The notes below the pieces were generated by a model. That model did no database searches. It was not told the DNA's origin and saw nothing but the letters and a program-made list of their open reading frames with translations. The position numbers and the translations under genes are program-made. Of a stretch of DNA of 64,000 nucleotides, positions 9,961 through 19,343 are shown piece by piece. This DNA is from Loigolactobacillus jiayinensis (GTDB taxonomy: Bacteria > Bacillota > Bacilli > Lactobacillales > Lactobacillaceae). The stretch's first letter is position 1. Each line of letters begins with the position of its first letter. The stretch is from positions 62,001-126,000 of the forward strand of contig NZ_RHOF01000001.1 in the NCBI RefSeq assembly GCF_003946445.1, given 5' to 3'.

Positions 9961-11034
9961 ATGTTTAGAATAATTGTCATGTTCAGTTTGACGATGGTGC
10001 TTTCTGCCGTAATTACACCATTTATCCGGCGCTTAGCGATTAAGATGGGTGCGGTGGATAAGCCTAATGCCAGACGAATTAACAAGGCACCAATTCCGTC
10101 AATGGGTGGTTTAGGCCTTTTCATCACTTTTACATTTTCGACGTTTGTGTTATTACGCGCGCAGTTTCCAACAATGATGTTGTACAGTATCTTTCTTGGT
10201 GAGTGTATTATTATTATTACTGGTATTTTGGATGATATCCTAGAGCTGAAGCCTAAACAGAAAATGTTCGGCATCTTTTTAGCGGCATTAGTGATTTATT
10301 TTGTGGCTGGAATTCGTATGACTAGTATTTCGATTCCGTTTATTGGCTATTTTCAACTTGGTTTTTGGAGTTTACCGATCACGATTATCTGGATTCTAGC
10401 GATCACCAATGCGGTAAATCTAATCGATGGTTTAGATGGCTTGGCTACAGGCGTATCGATAATTGCCTTATTCACAATGGGCGTGATTGCTTGGTTCTTC
10501 TTGACTGTAACCGAAGTTGATATTCCGATTATGATTTTTGCCTTAGTGGCAACATTAATTGGTTTTCTGCCACATAACTTTCATCCGGCCAGTATTTTTT
10601 TAGGTGATACCGGCTCCTTATTTATCGGTTTTATGATCGCCGTCTTTTCCTTAGAAGGATTAAAGAATGTTACTTTCATTTCAGTTGTGATTCCGGTGAT
10701 CATACTGGGCGTGCCAATTACCGATACAGTATTTGCTATTTTCCGGCGGCTGTTAAATCATAAACCAATTTCACAGGCTGATCGGCATCACTTGCATCAT
10801 CGGCTGTTAGCGATGGGGCTAAATCAGCGGCAGGCTGTATTAACAATTTACGGTATTGCTTTAGTTTTTGCATTGATTGCCATGCTATTTCCGCTCTCAA
10901 CACGCTGGGGTTCAATTTTACTAGTTATTGCCGTATTATTCGGTTTAGAAATTTTTATTGAAGAAATCGGCCTTGTTGGTAGCCACTGGCAGCCGTTATT
11001 GAAACTTATTCGACAACTAGTAAAACACCGCTGA
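9961..11034 (+). CDS. tagO: Undecaprenyl-phosphate N-acetylglucosaminyl-1-phosphate transferase
   Basis: This polytopic membrane enzyme transfers GlcNAc-1-phosphate from UDP-GlcNAc to undecaprenyl phosphate, the first step of wall teichoic acid and other wall polymers. The 357-residue protein shows the MraY/WecA family motifs in order: 'DDILELKPKQK' (about 88-98), 'NLIDGLDGLATG' (about 153-164), 'FLGDTGSLFIG' (about 217-227) and the histidine motif 'HHLHHRLL' (about 276-283). The ribosome-binding site of ATG 9961 is weak, and ATG 9979 is another possible start. It converges on yvyE with a shared terminator. Confidence 0.92.
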   Translation: MFRIIVMFSLTMVLSAVITPFIRRLAIKMGAVDKPNARRINKAPIPSMGGLGLFITFTFSTFVLLRAQFPTMMLYSIFLGECIIIITGILDDILELKPKQKMFGIFLAALVIYFVAGIRMTSISIPFIGYFQLGFWSLPITIIWILAITNAVNLIDGLDGLATGVSIIALFTMGVIAWFFLTVTEVDIPIMIFALVATLIGFLPHNFHPASIFLGDTGSLFIGFMIAVFSLEGLKNVTFISVVIPVIILGVPITDTVFAIFRRLLNHKPISQADRHHLHHRLLAMGLNQRQAVLTIYGIALVFALIAMLFPLSTRWGSILLVIAVLFGLEIFIEEIGLVGSHWQPLLKLIRQLVKHR

Positions 11035-11057
11035 TCTTATTGATCGGCGGTGTTTTT
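11023..11057. terminator. Bidirectional terminator between tagO and yvyE
   Basis: AACACCGCTGATC and GATCGGCGGTGTT form a 13-bp stem with one G-T pair. It has a T run on the + side and an A run on the left that serves the - strand. The hairpin overlaps the stop codons of both convergent genes. Confidence 0.85.
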
Positions 11058-11687
11058 TAGTATGGTTTCAGAATATTGTTCAGCGCCAAATTCAAAGGTA
11101 ACTTGGCCACTTAATAGCTCAATGATCGCCGCTTGAACAGCGGGAACATCACTTTCGGTAACCATGATCGTTAATGCTACTTTTTCTAAATAGCTGGCCG
11201 CAGCGATTGCAATAGCTTGTTGTTGTAGGTAATGTTCTAAACTACCAATTTGCGCATAGTCGATGGTAATAATGACTGTTTTTTGCAGGCGACCTTCAAC
11301 TAAGCCGATTTCGGTTAGTGCTTGGGAAACCGAGTTGCTGTAAGCCCGAATCAAACCACCAGCCCCGAGCTTTGTACCGCCAAAATACCGCGTTGTGACG
11401 GCAACTACATTCTTTAAATGCTGGCGCCGCAATACTTCTAACATGGGTACGCCTGCGGTACCAGCGGGTTCGCCATCATCGTGAGCATGTTGGTGTTCAT
11501 CATGTTCCCCAATAACGTAAGCACTACAGCTATGATTAGCCTTGTAGTGCTTTTTTTTACAGGCTGCGATAAAAGCTTGAGCGTCAGTTTCGCTGTCGGC
11601 ACGGGCTAATTGACAAATGAAGCGCGATTTCTTAATTTCAATTTCGTGTTCACCGGCGGCTTTGATAGTGATGTAATGAGTTAGCAA
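11037..11687 (-). CDS. yvyE: YigZ/IMPACT family protein (YvyE)
   Basis: This protein of about 216 residues has the UPF0029/IMPACT N-terminal domain ('KKSRFICQLARADSETDAQAF', 'HDDGEPAGTAG') and the C-terminal DUF1949-type ferredoxin-like domain. The molecular role of bacterial homologues is uncertain; the eukaryotic relative regulates Gcn2. I place the start at TTG 11687, 4 bases after GAGGGTG. A longer frame back to 11720 would run through that ribosome-binding site. It is transcribed divergently from comFA. Confidence 0.88.
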   Translation of the reverse strand: MLTHYITIKAAGEHEIEIKKSRFICQLARADSETDAQAFIAACKKKHYKANHSCSAYVIGEHDEHQHAHDDGEPAGTAGVPMLEVLRRQHLKNVVAVTTRYFGGTKLGAGGLIRAYSNSVSQALTEIGLVEGRLQKTVIITIDYAQIGSLEHYLQQQAIAIAAASYLEKVALTIMVTESDVPAVQAAIIELLSGQVTFEFGAEQYSETILKNTADQ

Positions 11688-11800
11688 AATAACACCCTCT
11701 GACTGCTTAATTAAAAGCAAATATACTTAGTTTGCGTAATTTATGATATAGGTAGGTGATATAAATCGAAATTACGGAACTATATGGCCGTCAACAACTG

Positions 11801-13090
11801 ATGACGGTAACTGAATTGTCTAATATTAATAATATACCACATCTACAGCAACGCCCAGCAATGACGTCTTTAAATCAAAATTGGTTAATTTGTGCGCGCT
11901 GTGGTAGTCGACAATTAAAGCAACAAGTGCAATTAGCAGATGGACGCTATTATTGTCCCAATTGTCTTTTGTTAGGTCGCGTTTGTAGTGATGCTTATTT
12001 GGTGAGCTTAACTGAGCCAAATAAATTCGACGTGCCGGCCGATTTGTTAACTTGGGTGGGCCAATTAACGCCAGCACAGCAAAAAGCGGCGGCAGCGATC
12101 CGAACGTATTTTGCGCAACAACAAGATCATTTATTGTGGGCGGTGACCGGCGCGGGGAAAACGGAAATGTTATTTCCTGGGATCGCGTGGGCCTTGACAC
12201 AAAAGTTAAGAGTAGGTATTGCATCACCAAGAGTCGATGTTTGTTTAGAACTAATGCCGCGCGTACAGGCTGCTTTTGCCAACACGCCGATCATGCTCTT
12301 ACACGGTCGTCAAAACGAGCCCTACCGCTACACCCAGTTAGTGTTGTGTACAACACATCAACTGTTACGTTTCTACCACGCTTTTGATGTACTGATCATT
12401 GATGAGGTGGATGCTTTTCCCTATGCGCAGAATCCGCAATTAGCATATGCCACCCAGCAAGCAGTTAAAGCAACTGGCGCGCGGCTATTTTTAACCGCCA
12501 CACCCAGTCCGCAATTATTGCGCCAAGTGCGTCAAAAAAGATTGGCTTTAAGTTATTTACCGCGGCGTTATCACGGGCATCCTTTACCACAACCAAAAAT
12601 TCGTTTATGCCTAAAGTGGCGACAACAATTGTATCGGCAGCGATTGCCAACTTTGTTACAACGTTTATTGACGAATAAAATTGCTCAAGGACAGCACTTC
12701 TTGTTGTTTATCCCACGGATTGAATTATTAGCGCACTTGGCGCCATTGCTGCAGCAACAATTTCCCGATTTGAAGTTTGCTACTGTTCACGCTGCTGATC
12801 CACAACGGCTAGAAAAAGTTCAGCAAATGCGGCAACAACAGGTGAGCTGTTTAGTGACAACCACAATTCTTGAACGTGGTGTTACTTTTCCTGGTATCGA
12901 CGTCATTGTTTTAGGTGCGGATGATGCGGTATTTTCAGCGGCAGCTTTAGTACAGATGGCAGGACGTGTTGGTCGCTCAGCCGCACGACCAACTGGTGCG
13001 GTCGATTTTCTTTGCGCTGGCCTTAGCCGTAGTGTGCAGCAAGCGTGTCGCCAGATTAAACAAGTTAATCGAAAGGCGGGATTCAAATGA
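11801..13090 (+). CDS. comFA: Competence protein ComFA, DNA-uptake helicase
   Basis: This cytoplasmic ATP-dependent translocase pulls single-stranded DNA in during transformation. An N-terminal zinc finger (CxxC at about 31-34 and 51-54) precedes the helicase core, with Walker A 'AVTGAGKTEM', the DEAD-like box 'IIDEVDAFP' and motif VI 'QMAGRVGRS' near residue 390. The ATG at 11801 may not be the true start. The same frame is open upstream to ATC 11765 and encodes IEITELYGRQQL, which aligns with the N-terminus of other ComFA proteins, and AGGTG lies just before it. The stop overlaps the start of comFC. Confidence 0.92.
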   Translation: MTVTELSNINNIPHLQQRPAMTSLNQNWLICARCGSRQLKQQVQLADGRYYCPNCLLLGRVCSDAYLVSLTEPNKFDVPADLLTWVGQLTPAQQKAAAAIRTYFAQQQDHLLWAVTGAGKTEMLFPGIAWALTQKLRVGIASPRVDVCLELMPRVQAAFANTPIMLLHGRQNEPYRYTQLVLCTTHQLLRFYHAFDVLIIDEVDAFPYAQNPQLAYATQQAVKATGARLFLTATPSPQLLRQVRQKRLALSYLPRRYHGHPLPQPKIRLCLKWRQQLYRQRLPTLLQRLLTNKIAQGQHFLLFIPRIELLAHLAPLLQQQFPDLKFATVHAADPQRLEKVQQMRQQQVSCLVTTTILERGVTFPGIDVIVLGADDAVFSAAALVQMAGRVGRSAARPTGAVDFLCAGLSRSVQQACRQIKQVNRKAGFK

Positions 13091-13767
13091 AGTGCCTATT
13101 GTGCCGGCAAAACTTTAGTCAAAATTTAACCTTAGCTGAGCTACTCCATTGGTTACCATTGTTAACCGACCAAATTTGTCCCCATTGCCAGCAACGTTTA
13201 GTACCAATCACAACGGCTTGTCCTGAGTGTGGCCGCGCGCAAACAAGTACTGAGCGTTGCCGCGATTGTCAACGCTGGCTGCAGGCTCAGCCGCAACAAC
13301 AACTGCATAACCAGGCACTATTTATTTATAATGCATTATTACAAGATTTCTTTAAGCGTTATAAAAGTTTAGGCGATTATCGTTTACGTCATGCCTTTAA
13401 TGCACCATGCCAGCGTTGGTTTGCCCAGTATTCCGCAGATGTTTATATTCCCTTACCGACAGATGAGCAAAGCTTTGCCCAACGCGGCTTTAATCCCGTG
13501 GTGGGTCTTTATGCAGACTGTGTTCCGTTAACGACTTGTCTAAAAAAGCGGCCACAATTGGTGAAACAGTCACATAAGAAACGGCAAGCACGTTTACAAA
13601 CACCACAATTATTTGAGTTTGTTGGGGATCCAACTGGATTAAATAATAAAAAAATTTTATTACTTGATGATATTTATACAACCGGCCGAACCATGCGCCA
13701 CGCCCAGACTTGCTTGAAAATAGCTGTCCCTAATTGTCGCTTGAACACGTTTACTTTAGCGCGTTAG
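13087..13767 (+). CDS. comFC: ComF family phosphoribosyltransferase-like protein ComFC
   Basis: This 226-residue partner of ComFA in DNA uptake has cysteine pairs in its N-terminal third (CLLC, CPHC, CPEC and CRDC) that should bind zinc. The C-terminal half is a phosphoribosyltransferase fold with the PRPP loop 'ILLLDDIYTTGRT' near residues 193-205. The start overlaps the comFA stop by four bases (ATGA). A strong independent promoter follows at once for hpf. Confidence 0.93.
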   Translation: MKCLLCRQNFSQNLTLAELLHWLPLLTDQICPHCQQRLVPITTACPECGRAQTSTERCRDCQRWLQAQPQQQLHNQALFIYNALLQDFFKRYKSLGDYRLRHAFNAPCQRWFAQYSADVYIPLPTDEQSFAQRGFNPVVGLYADCVPLTTCLKKRPQLVKQSHKKRQARLQTPQLFEFVGDPTGLNNKKILLLDDIYTTGRTMRHAQTCLKIAVPNCRLNTFTLAR

Positions 13768-13789
13768 TTGAATCTAAGCACTGTTTTGA

Positions 13790-13818
13790 TTGTCAATTAG
13801 ACCGCTTTCTATTATAAT
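13790..13818 (+). promoter_or_regulatory. Strong sigma-A promoter of hpf
   Basis: TTGTCA (13790-13795), exactly 17 bases, then a perfect TATAAT (13813-13818). Transcription would start near 13825, leaving a 5' leader of about 145 bases before hpf. Confidence 0.85.
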
Positions 13819-13830
13819 TAGGGCATAAGC

Positions 13831-13937
13831 AAAGGAGCGAAGCAAACCCAATAATCACGTTCTCATAGGTACCTAGCGTGTGGGTCTGGTTGCAGACGAT
13901 CGCTGTAACCATTTTGCTTCACCTATGTTTGCCAGCA
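13831..13937 (+). ncRNA. Structured 5' leader of hpf (candidate cis-regulatory RNA)
   Basis: GAAGCAAA (13839-13846) pairs perfectly with TTTGCTTC (13913-13920), enclosing two elements. One is a stem-loop from ACCCA (13846-13850) and CACG (13857-13860) with CGTG (13877-13880) and TGGGT (13881-13885), whose loop holds the palindrome TAGGTACCTA. The other is a hairpin GTCTG-GTTG-CAGAC (13884-13897). The two overlap by two bases, so they may be alternatives. A last hairpin, GCCA-GCAA-TGGC, lies near 13929. Structured RNAs are known upstream of raiA/hpf genes in some Firmicutes, but I cannot match this one to a family. Confidence 0.5.
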
Positions 13938-13971
13938 ATGGCGAACTTGCAAGTGAAAGGGGAGAAGTTCT

Positions 13972-14529
13972 ATGCTTAATTACAATGTCCGTGGAGAAAA
14001 TATCGAGGTAACTGCTGCGATTCGGAGCTACGTTGAAAAACGGCTAGGTAAGTTAGAAAAGTACTTCACTAATACCGCCGAATCCACTGCACACGTCAAC
14101 CTCAAGGTTTATCCTGATAAGACAGCAAAGGTCGAGGTTACGATTCCATTACCGTACTTAACCTTACGTGCAGAAGAAACTTCACCAGATTTATATGCGA
14201 GCGTCGACCTCGTAACGGATAAGCTAGAACGCCAGATCCGTAAATTCAAGACAAAAATCAATCGTAAGTCACGTGAAAAAGGCTTCCGTGATTTTGATCT
14301 AACTGTACCAGCAACTGATACTAGCGATGATAATAAGGAAGAAAAGCTAGATATTGTGCGGACAAAGCAGGTCAACTTGAAGCCAATGGATAGCGAAGAA
14401 GCTGTTCTACAGATGGACATGCTCGGCCATAACTTCTTTATCTTTGAAGATGCAGAAACAAATGGGACTAGCATTGTCTACAAACGGCGTGATGGTCGTT
14501 ATGGCTTGATTGAAACTGACGAACAATAA
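13972..14529 (+). CDS. hpf: Long-form ribosome hibernation promoting factor
   Basis: This 185-residue protein dimerises 70S ribosomes into inactive 100S particles in stationary phase or stress. The N-terminal S30AE/RaiA domain (about 1-100) is followed by a linker (about 105-125) and the C-terminal dimerisation domain ('KPMDSEEAVLQMDMLGHNFFIFEDAETN', split across about 136-163). This two-domain length is the long form of Gram-positive bacteria. AAAGGGGAG precedes ATG 13972. It has its own promoter, leader and terminator, and lies before secA as in many Firmicutes. Confidence 0.96.
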   Translation: MLNYNVRGENIEVTAAIRSYVEKRLGKLEKYFTNTAESTAHVNLKVYPDKTAKVEVTIPLPYLTLRAEETSPDLYASVDLVTDKLERQIRKFKTKINRKSREKGFRDFDLTVPATDTSDDNKEEKLDIVRTKQVNLKPMDSEEAVLQMDMLGHNFFIFEDAETNGTSIVYKRRDGRYGLIETDEQ

Positions 14530-14545
14530 GTAAATGATTCATTTA

Positions 14546-14585
14546 AGGCTGAATTATCTTTTAAAGATGGTTCAGCTTTTTTTAC
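14546..14585 (+). terminator. Intrinsic terminator after hpf
   Basis: GGCTGAATTATCTTT and AAAGATGGTTCAGC pair almost fully, followed by seven T. Confidence 0.85.
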
Positions 14586-15074
14586 GTTATGTCCGCAATG
14601 TGTTAAAGTTGTTTGCAGAGATTTAAATTAATGCTAAACTTGAAGTAATGTTTTTTTATATTAAAACTAAAATTAATTAATTTGCTAATTACTGTGACAA
14701 ACAGTGTACACTAATTAGTAAACTGCTAAAAAGTTGTAATGATCCGCTATCCGCAGTACTAAATTTTTGTATAATCGAATATTATCATGATCGTTAATAT
14801 TTTGAATAAGGAATTGAATATCATTTTAACGAGTAACTGGTCCTATAAAAGTAGGATAATAACTCAATAGATAAGAATCTGTTGATTGTTCAGGCTAGTT
14901 GTTTTCTCCCAATTTGGTATTTTAATACCGTTGTCGTTCATGATATTGGGACGAAAGGTCAGTCGCTAGTCGGTTGCTTTTCATTGTACGTTAAGTTATT
15001 TTAGAAATTATAAGAAGTTGAAGCCACGTTGTTTCAACCTCCATTGTCGCAAGTTGACAAGAAGGGAATTAGTC
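14586..15074 (+). promoter_or_regulatory. Long AT-rich leader region of secA with hairpins
   Basis: No gene is visible in these 489 bases. A perfect TATAAT at 14770-14775 lacks a good -35 box. Downstream are a hairpin TCCTA/TAGGA (14841-14856) within GAGT...ACTC, and a nested hairpin in which TCCCAAT (14907-14913) pairs with ATTGGGA (14945-14951) around GGTATT-TT-AATACC. Upstream lies a 10-bp palindrome AGTGTACACT (14703-14712). The secA transcript could carry a leader of about 300 bases. Function is unknown. Confidence 0.4.
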
Positions 15075-17441
15075 ATGGCAAATATTTTAAGAAACTGGGT
15101 CGAAAGTGATAAGCGCGAGGTTAAACGGATGGGCAAAATTGCCGATCAAGTTGAAGCACTTGCGGACACGATAGCAGCCCTTTCTGATGAAGAATTACAG
15201 GCAAAAACGCCTGCACTTAAGGAACGATTAGCAAAAGGTGAAACGCTGGACGATATTTTGCCAGAAGCTTTTGCGGTTGCCCGTGAAGGTGCTAAGCGTG
15301 TTTTAGGTTTATATCCGTTTCGTGTGCAGATCATTGGTGGGATCACCTTACATGAAGGTAACATAGCCGAGATGCGTACCGGTGAAGGTAAAACTTTAAC
15401 CGCGACGATGCCGGTTTATTTGAATGCGCTTGGTGGAAAAGGTGTTCACGTTGTTACTGTCAATGAATACTTATCTAGTCGTGATGCGACGGAAATGGGC
15501 GAATTGTACAATTGGCTGGGCTTATCGGTTGGTTTAAACTTGAACTCACTCAGTGCTGAAGAAAAACGGGCGGCTTACCAAGCCGATATTACCTACTCAA
15601 CCAATAGTGAACTAGGTTTTGATTATTTACGTGATAACATGGTCGTTTACAAGGAACAAATGTCACAGCGGCCGCTAAATTACGCGATTGTCGATGAAGT
15701 CGATTCTATTTTAATTGATGAATCACGGACACCACTGATTATTTCTGGTCAAGCTGAGAAATCTACGGCGCTGTATATTCGTACTGATCGTTTTGTTAAA
15801 ACCTTGAAGGAAGAGGAAGATTACAAAATTGATTTACAGACTAAAACCATTAGTTTGACTGAGCAAGGAATTCGTAAAGCCGAAGCAAACTTTGGCCTAG
15901 ATAACTTGTACGATGCTGATAACATGGCGTTGACCCATCATTTGGATCAAGCATTGCGCGCCAATTACATCATGTTGCTAGATATTGATTATGTGGTTCA
16001 AGACGATAAAGTCATGATCGTTGATTCCTTTACAGGTCGGGTTATGGAAGGCCGGCGCTATTCTGATGGGTTGCATCAAGCAATTGAAGCCAAAGAAGGC
16101 GTAGAAATTCAAGATGAAACCAAGACCATGGCTAACATCACGTATCAGAACTTTTTCCGGATGTACAATAAGCTTTCCGGGATGACGGGTACTGCTAAGA
16201 CCGAACAAGAAGAATTCCGCGAAATTTATAACATGCAAGTTATTACGATTCCAACTAACCGGCCAATCGCACGGATCGACCATCCTGATGTGTTATATCC
16301 AACCTTGAATAGTAAGTTTAAGGCAGTTGTTGCTGATATTAAGCGCCGCCATGAAAAGGGTCAACCAATGTTAGTTGGTACTGTAGCGGTTGAAACCTCT
16401 GAATTGCTATCTAAATTATTGGATCGTGAACATATTCCACATATGGTTTTAAACGCAAAAAACCATTTTAAGGAAGCAGAAATTATTATGAATGCAGGTC
16501 AGCGTGGTGGCGTTACGATTGCGACCAACATGGCCGGCCGTGGGACTGATATTAAACTTGGCCCTGGGGTCAAAGAAGTTGGCGGTTTATGTGTAATTGG
16601 GACCGAGCGGCATGAATCACGGCGGATCGATAACCAGTTGCGTGGTCGTGCCGGCCGACAAGGTGATCCTGGTGAAACTCAATTTTACTTGTCACTAGAA
16701 GATACCTTAATGCGGCGTTTCGGTTCTGATCGAATCAAAGCTTTGTTGGATCGAATGAAGGTTGCGGACGACGATGCAGTTATCCAAAGCCGGATGATCA
16801 CACGTCAGGTTGAATCCGCCCAAAAGCGGGTTGAAGGTAATAACTACGATACCCGTAAAAATACGTTGCAATACGATGATGTTATGCGTGAACAACGTGA
16901 AGTTATTTACTCACAACGGATGCAAGTTATCGATAGCACGGAATCATTGAAATACGTGCTGATTCCAATGATTGAACGGACAATCAAACGGATCGTTGAT
17001 TCCCATACGCAAGGCGATCAAAAAGATTGGGATCTGCAAGCTATTTATGATTTTGCAATTAATTCAATGGTGCCAGAAACTACGATCTCAATTGAAGACG
17101 ACTTAGCTGGTAAATCTAGCCAACAGATTATTGATTACTTGTTGGATCGTGCCAATGATGTTTACGTACAAAAGCAAAAACAATTGTATGATGATGCGCA
17201 AATGCTAGAATTTGAAAAAGTTGTTATTTTACGTGTAGTTGATTCCCATTGGACCGATCATATCGATACTATGGATCAAATTCGCCAATCAATTGGTTTG
17301 CGTGGTTATGGTCAGTTGAATCCGTTGGTCGAATACCAATCTGAAGGTTACCGGTTGTTTGAAGAAATGATCGCCGACATTGATTTTGACGTCACACGCC
17401 TGTTTATGAAGGCAGAAATTCGGCAGAATATTCGTCGCTAG
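15075..17441 (+). CDS. secA: Preprotein translocase ATPase SecA
   Basis: This essential ATPase pushes unfolded preproteins through SecYEG. From ATG 15075 (after AGAAGGGA) the protein is 788 residues. An in-frame ATG 57 bases upstream lacks a ribosome-binding site. Walker A '[10 protein letters not shown]' (about 100-109), the DEAD-type '[11 protein letters not shown]' (about 205-215), the helicase C motif '[11 protein letters not shown]' and the helical scaffold region are all present. The C-terminus stops at 'AEIRQNIRR' and lacks the cysteine-rich zinc tail that binds SecB in other bacteria, as is usual in lactobacilli. It is followed by its own terminator, then a repeat array. Confidence 0.97.
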   Translation: MANILRNWVESDKREVKRMGKIADQVEALADTIAALSDEELQAKTPALKERLAKGETLDDILPEAFAVAREGAKRVLGLYPFRVQIIGGITLHEGNIAEMRTGEGKTLTATMPVYLNALGGKGVHVVTVNEYLSSRDATEMGELYNWLGLSVGLNLNSLSAEEKRAAYQADITYSTNSELGFDYLRDNMVVYKEQMSQRPLNYAIVDEVDSILIDESRTPLIISGQAEKSTALYIRTDRFVKTLKEEEDYKIDLQTKTISLTEQGIRKAEANFGLDNLYDADNMALTHHLDQALRANYIMLLDIDYVVQDDKVMIVDSFTGRVMEGRRYSDGLHQAIEAKEGVEIQDETKTMANITYQNFFRMYNKLSGMTGTAKTEQEEFREIYNMQVITIPTNRPIARIDHPDVLYPTLNSKFKAVVADIKRRHEKGQPMLVGTVAVETSELLSKLLDREHIPHMVLNAKNHFKEAEIIMNAGQRGGVTIATNMAGRGTDIKLGPGVKEVGGLCVIGTERHESRRIDNQLRGRAGRQGDPGETQFYLSLEDTLMRRFGSDRIKALLDRMKVADDDAVIQSRMITRQVESAQKRVEGNNYDTRKNTLQYDDVMREQREVIYSQRMQVIDSTESLKYVLIPMIERTIKRIVDSHTQGDQKDWDLQAIYDFAINSMVPETTISIEDDLAGKSSQQIIDYLLDRANDVYVQKQKQLYDDAQMLEFEKVVILRVVDSHWTDHIDTMDQIRQSIGLRGYGQLNPLVEYQSEGYRLFEEMIADIDFDVTRLFMKAEIRQNIRR

Positions 17442-17465
17442 TGATCAGTGAAGTAAGGAAATACT

Positions 17466-17502
17466 AAAAAAGCGACGTGTGCTGATCCCGCGGCGCTTTT
17501 TT
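17466..17502 (+). terminator. Intrinsic terminator after secA
   Basis: AAAAAAGCG and CGCTTTTTT pair, extended by further CG pairs around a 12-base loop, and end in a T run. It separates secA from the repeat array and prfB. Confidence 0.8.
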
Positions 17503-17507
17503 GGCTA

Positions 17508-18092
17508 ACATAGATGGTACGGTTTTGGCCACAAGAATGGTCATCACCCGTAGCATCAGAAATTTTTGGCACAAAAATACTCGCTAGTTGCGGAGTAGCG
17601 CCATGTTTCTTGCGGTACGGGCTTGGCCACAAGAATGGTCATCGTCCAAAACATCAGAAATTTTTGGCACAAAAATACTCCTTAAATGCGGAGTAGAGCC
17701 ATGTTTCTTGCGGCACGGTTTTGACCACAAGAATGGTCATCGTCCGTAGCATCAGAAATTTTTGGCACAAAAATACTCTTTAAATGCGGAGTAGAGCCAT
17801 GTTTCTTGCGGCACGGGCTTGGCCACAAGAATGGTCATCGTCCAAAACATCAGAAATTTTTGGCACAAAAATACTCCTTAAATGCGGAGTAGAGCCATGT
17901 TTCTTGCGGCACGGTTTTGACCACAAGAATGATCATCGTCCGTAGCATCAGAAATTTTTGGCACAAAAATACTCTTTAAATGCGGAGTAGAGCCATGTTT
18001 CTTGCAGCACGGTTTTGGCCACAAGAATGGTCATCGTCCGTAGCATCAGAAATTTTTGGCACAAAAATACTCCTTAAATGCGGAGTAGAGGA
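17508..18092 (+). repeat. 98-bp tandem repeat array between secA and prfB
   Basis: Five units begin with ATGTTTCTTGC at 17603, 17701, 17799, 17897 and 17995, exactly 98 bases apart, after a partial, more diverged copy from about 17508. Two subtypes alternate (GGGCTTGGCC/CCAAAAC and GGTTTTGACC/CCGTAGC), giving a 196-bp higher-order unit. Each copy contains TACTCC-N8-GGAGTA. In two copies this is TACTCT-N8-GGAGTA, which still pairs through G-U. The last copy runs straight into the AGGAGG of prfB. Reading frames through the array are short and differ between units, so it is not a gene. Confidence 0.9.
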
Positions 18093-18102
18093 GGCACTAC
18101 GA

Positions 18103-19219
18103 ATGGAATTAAGTGATGGTAAACGAATTTTGGCCGAAGTGGCCGCAAAATTAGATCAATTTAGGGGGTCACTTTGACCTCGCTGCATTGAAAGATAATA
18201 TTGCTGAGAATGAAGCGCAGATGGCGGAACCCGGTTTTTGGGATCATCAGGCAACGGCGCAAAACTTAATTGATGCCACTAATGGCTTGAAAGCTAAGTA
18301 TGATTCGTTTCAGCAGTTACAGCAGCAATACGATGATTTAACCGTTTCAGCAGAATTGTTGGCCGAAGAGGATGATCCGCAGATTGCTGCTGAATTTGAA
18401 ACAGGTTTGGCAACATTGCAAAAACAATTGCAACAATACGAGCTTAACTTGTTGTTGAATCAACCTTATGACAGCCATAATGCTATTTTAGAAATTCATC
18501 CTGGTGCTGGTGGCACAGAATCACAAGACTGGGGTGAAATGTTGTTGCGGATGTATATGCGCTGGGCTGAACAGCACCAATTTACGGTAGAAACAGTTGA
18601 CTACCAAGCTGGTGAAGAAGCTGGCATCAAAAGTGTAACGTTGCTGATCAAGGGCCACAATGCTTATGGTTACTTACGTTCAGAGCGTGGCGTCCACCGT
18701 TTAGTGCGTATCTCACCATTTGATGCCGCTGGCCGGCGCCATACATCGTTTGCGTCTGTTGATGTGATGCCTGAATTAGACGACACAGTTAACGTGGAGA
18801 TCAATAGTGATGATCTACGGGTCGATGTTTACCGAGCAAGTGGCGCTGGGGGTCAGCACGTTAATAAAACTTCGTCAGCGGTGCGGATCACCCATTTACC
18901 AACGGGCATTGTCGTTGCCAGTCAAGCAGAACGGTCACAGCTACAAAACCGGCAAACGGCGATGAATATGTTGCGAGCTAAATTGTATCAACGGGAACTG
19001 GAAGAAAAGGAGCGTCAACGCGCCCAAATTCAAGGCGAACAGGCTGAAATTGGGTGGGGCTCACAAATTCGCTCCTATGTGTTCCAACCGTACACAATGA
19101 TCAAGGATCATCGCACTAATTATGAAACTGGGAACGGTCAAGCTGTTTTAGATGGCGACTTGGATCCATTTATTAATGCGTATTTACAATTACAATTAAA
19201 GGCGGATAATCCGCAATAA
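18103..19219 (+). CDS. prfB: Peptide chain release factor 2 (programmed +1 frameshift)
   Basis: RF2 recognises UGA and UAA stop codons and releases the peptide. The first 24 codons end at an in-frame TGA (18175-18177). Skipping the T at 18175 continues in the +1 frame from GAC 18176 to 19219, giving 371 residues in total. The SPF stop-recognition motif ('[12 protein letters not shown]') and the catalytic GGQ ('[15 protein letters not shown]') are both present. AGGAGG lies 7 bases before ATG 18103 at the end of the repeat array. Low RF2 lets the TGA wait and shift, so the protein regulates its own synthesis. Confidence 0.96.
18162..18178 (+). promoter_or_regulatory. prfB programmed +1 frameshift site
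   Basis: AGGGGG (18163-18168) acts as an internal Shine-Dalgarno. It is followed by TCA, then the slippery CTT and TGA with C after it (18172-18178). This is the classic spacing of the autoregulatory RF2 frameshift signal. Confidence 0.95.
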
Positions 19220-19343
19220 TGCTGAGTAGCTGGCTTTATTTTTCATCCTAGTGATGCAAAATAGGGTCAGCTTTTTTGAATATTTTTTTGTGAGCAGGAA
19301 TGCTATACTAGCATTAAAGACTAAAAACGGGGTTTTTCAATTT

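Noticed and set aside
11826-12230. A 134-codon - strand frame inside comFA
   Set aside because: It is antisense to the well-conserved ComFA helicase and has no independent signals.
17508-18092. CRISPR array
   Set aside because: Units are nearly identical over their whole 98 bases with no variable spacers, and no cas genes are present.
17514-18177. Short open frames inside the 98-bp repeats
   Set aside because: Frames shift between units because 98 is not a multiple of 3, and the products share no conserved protein.
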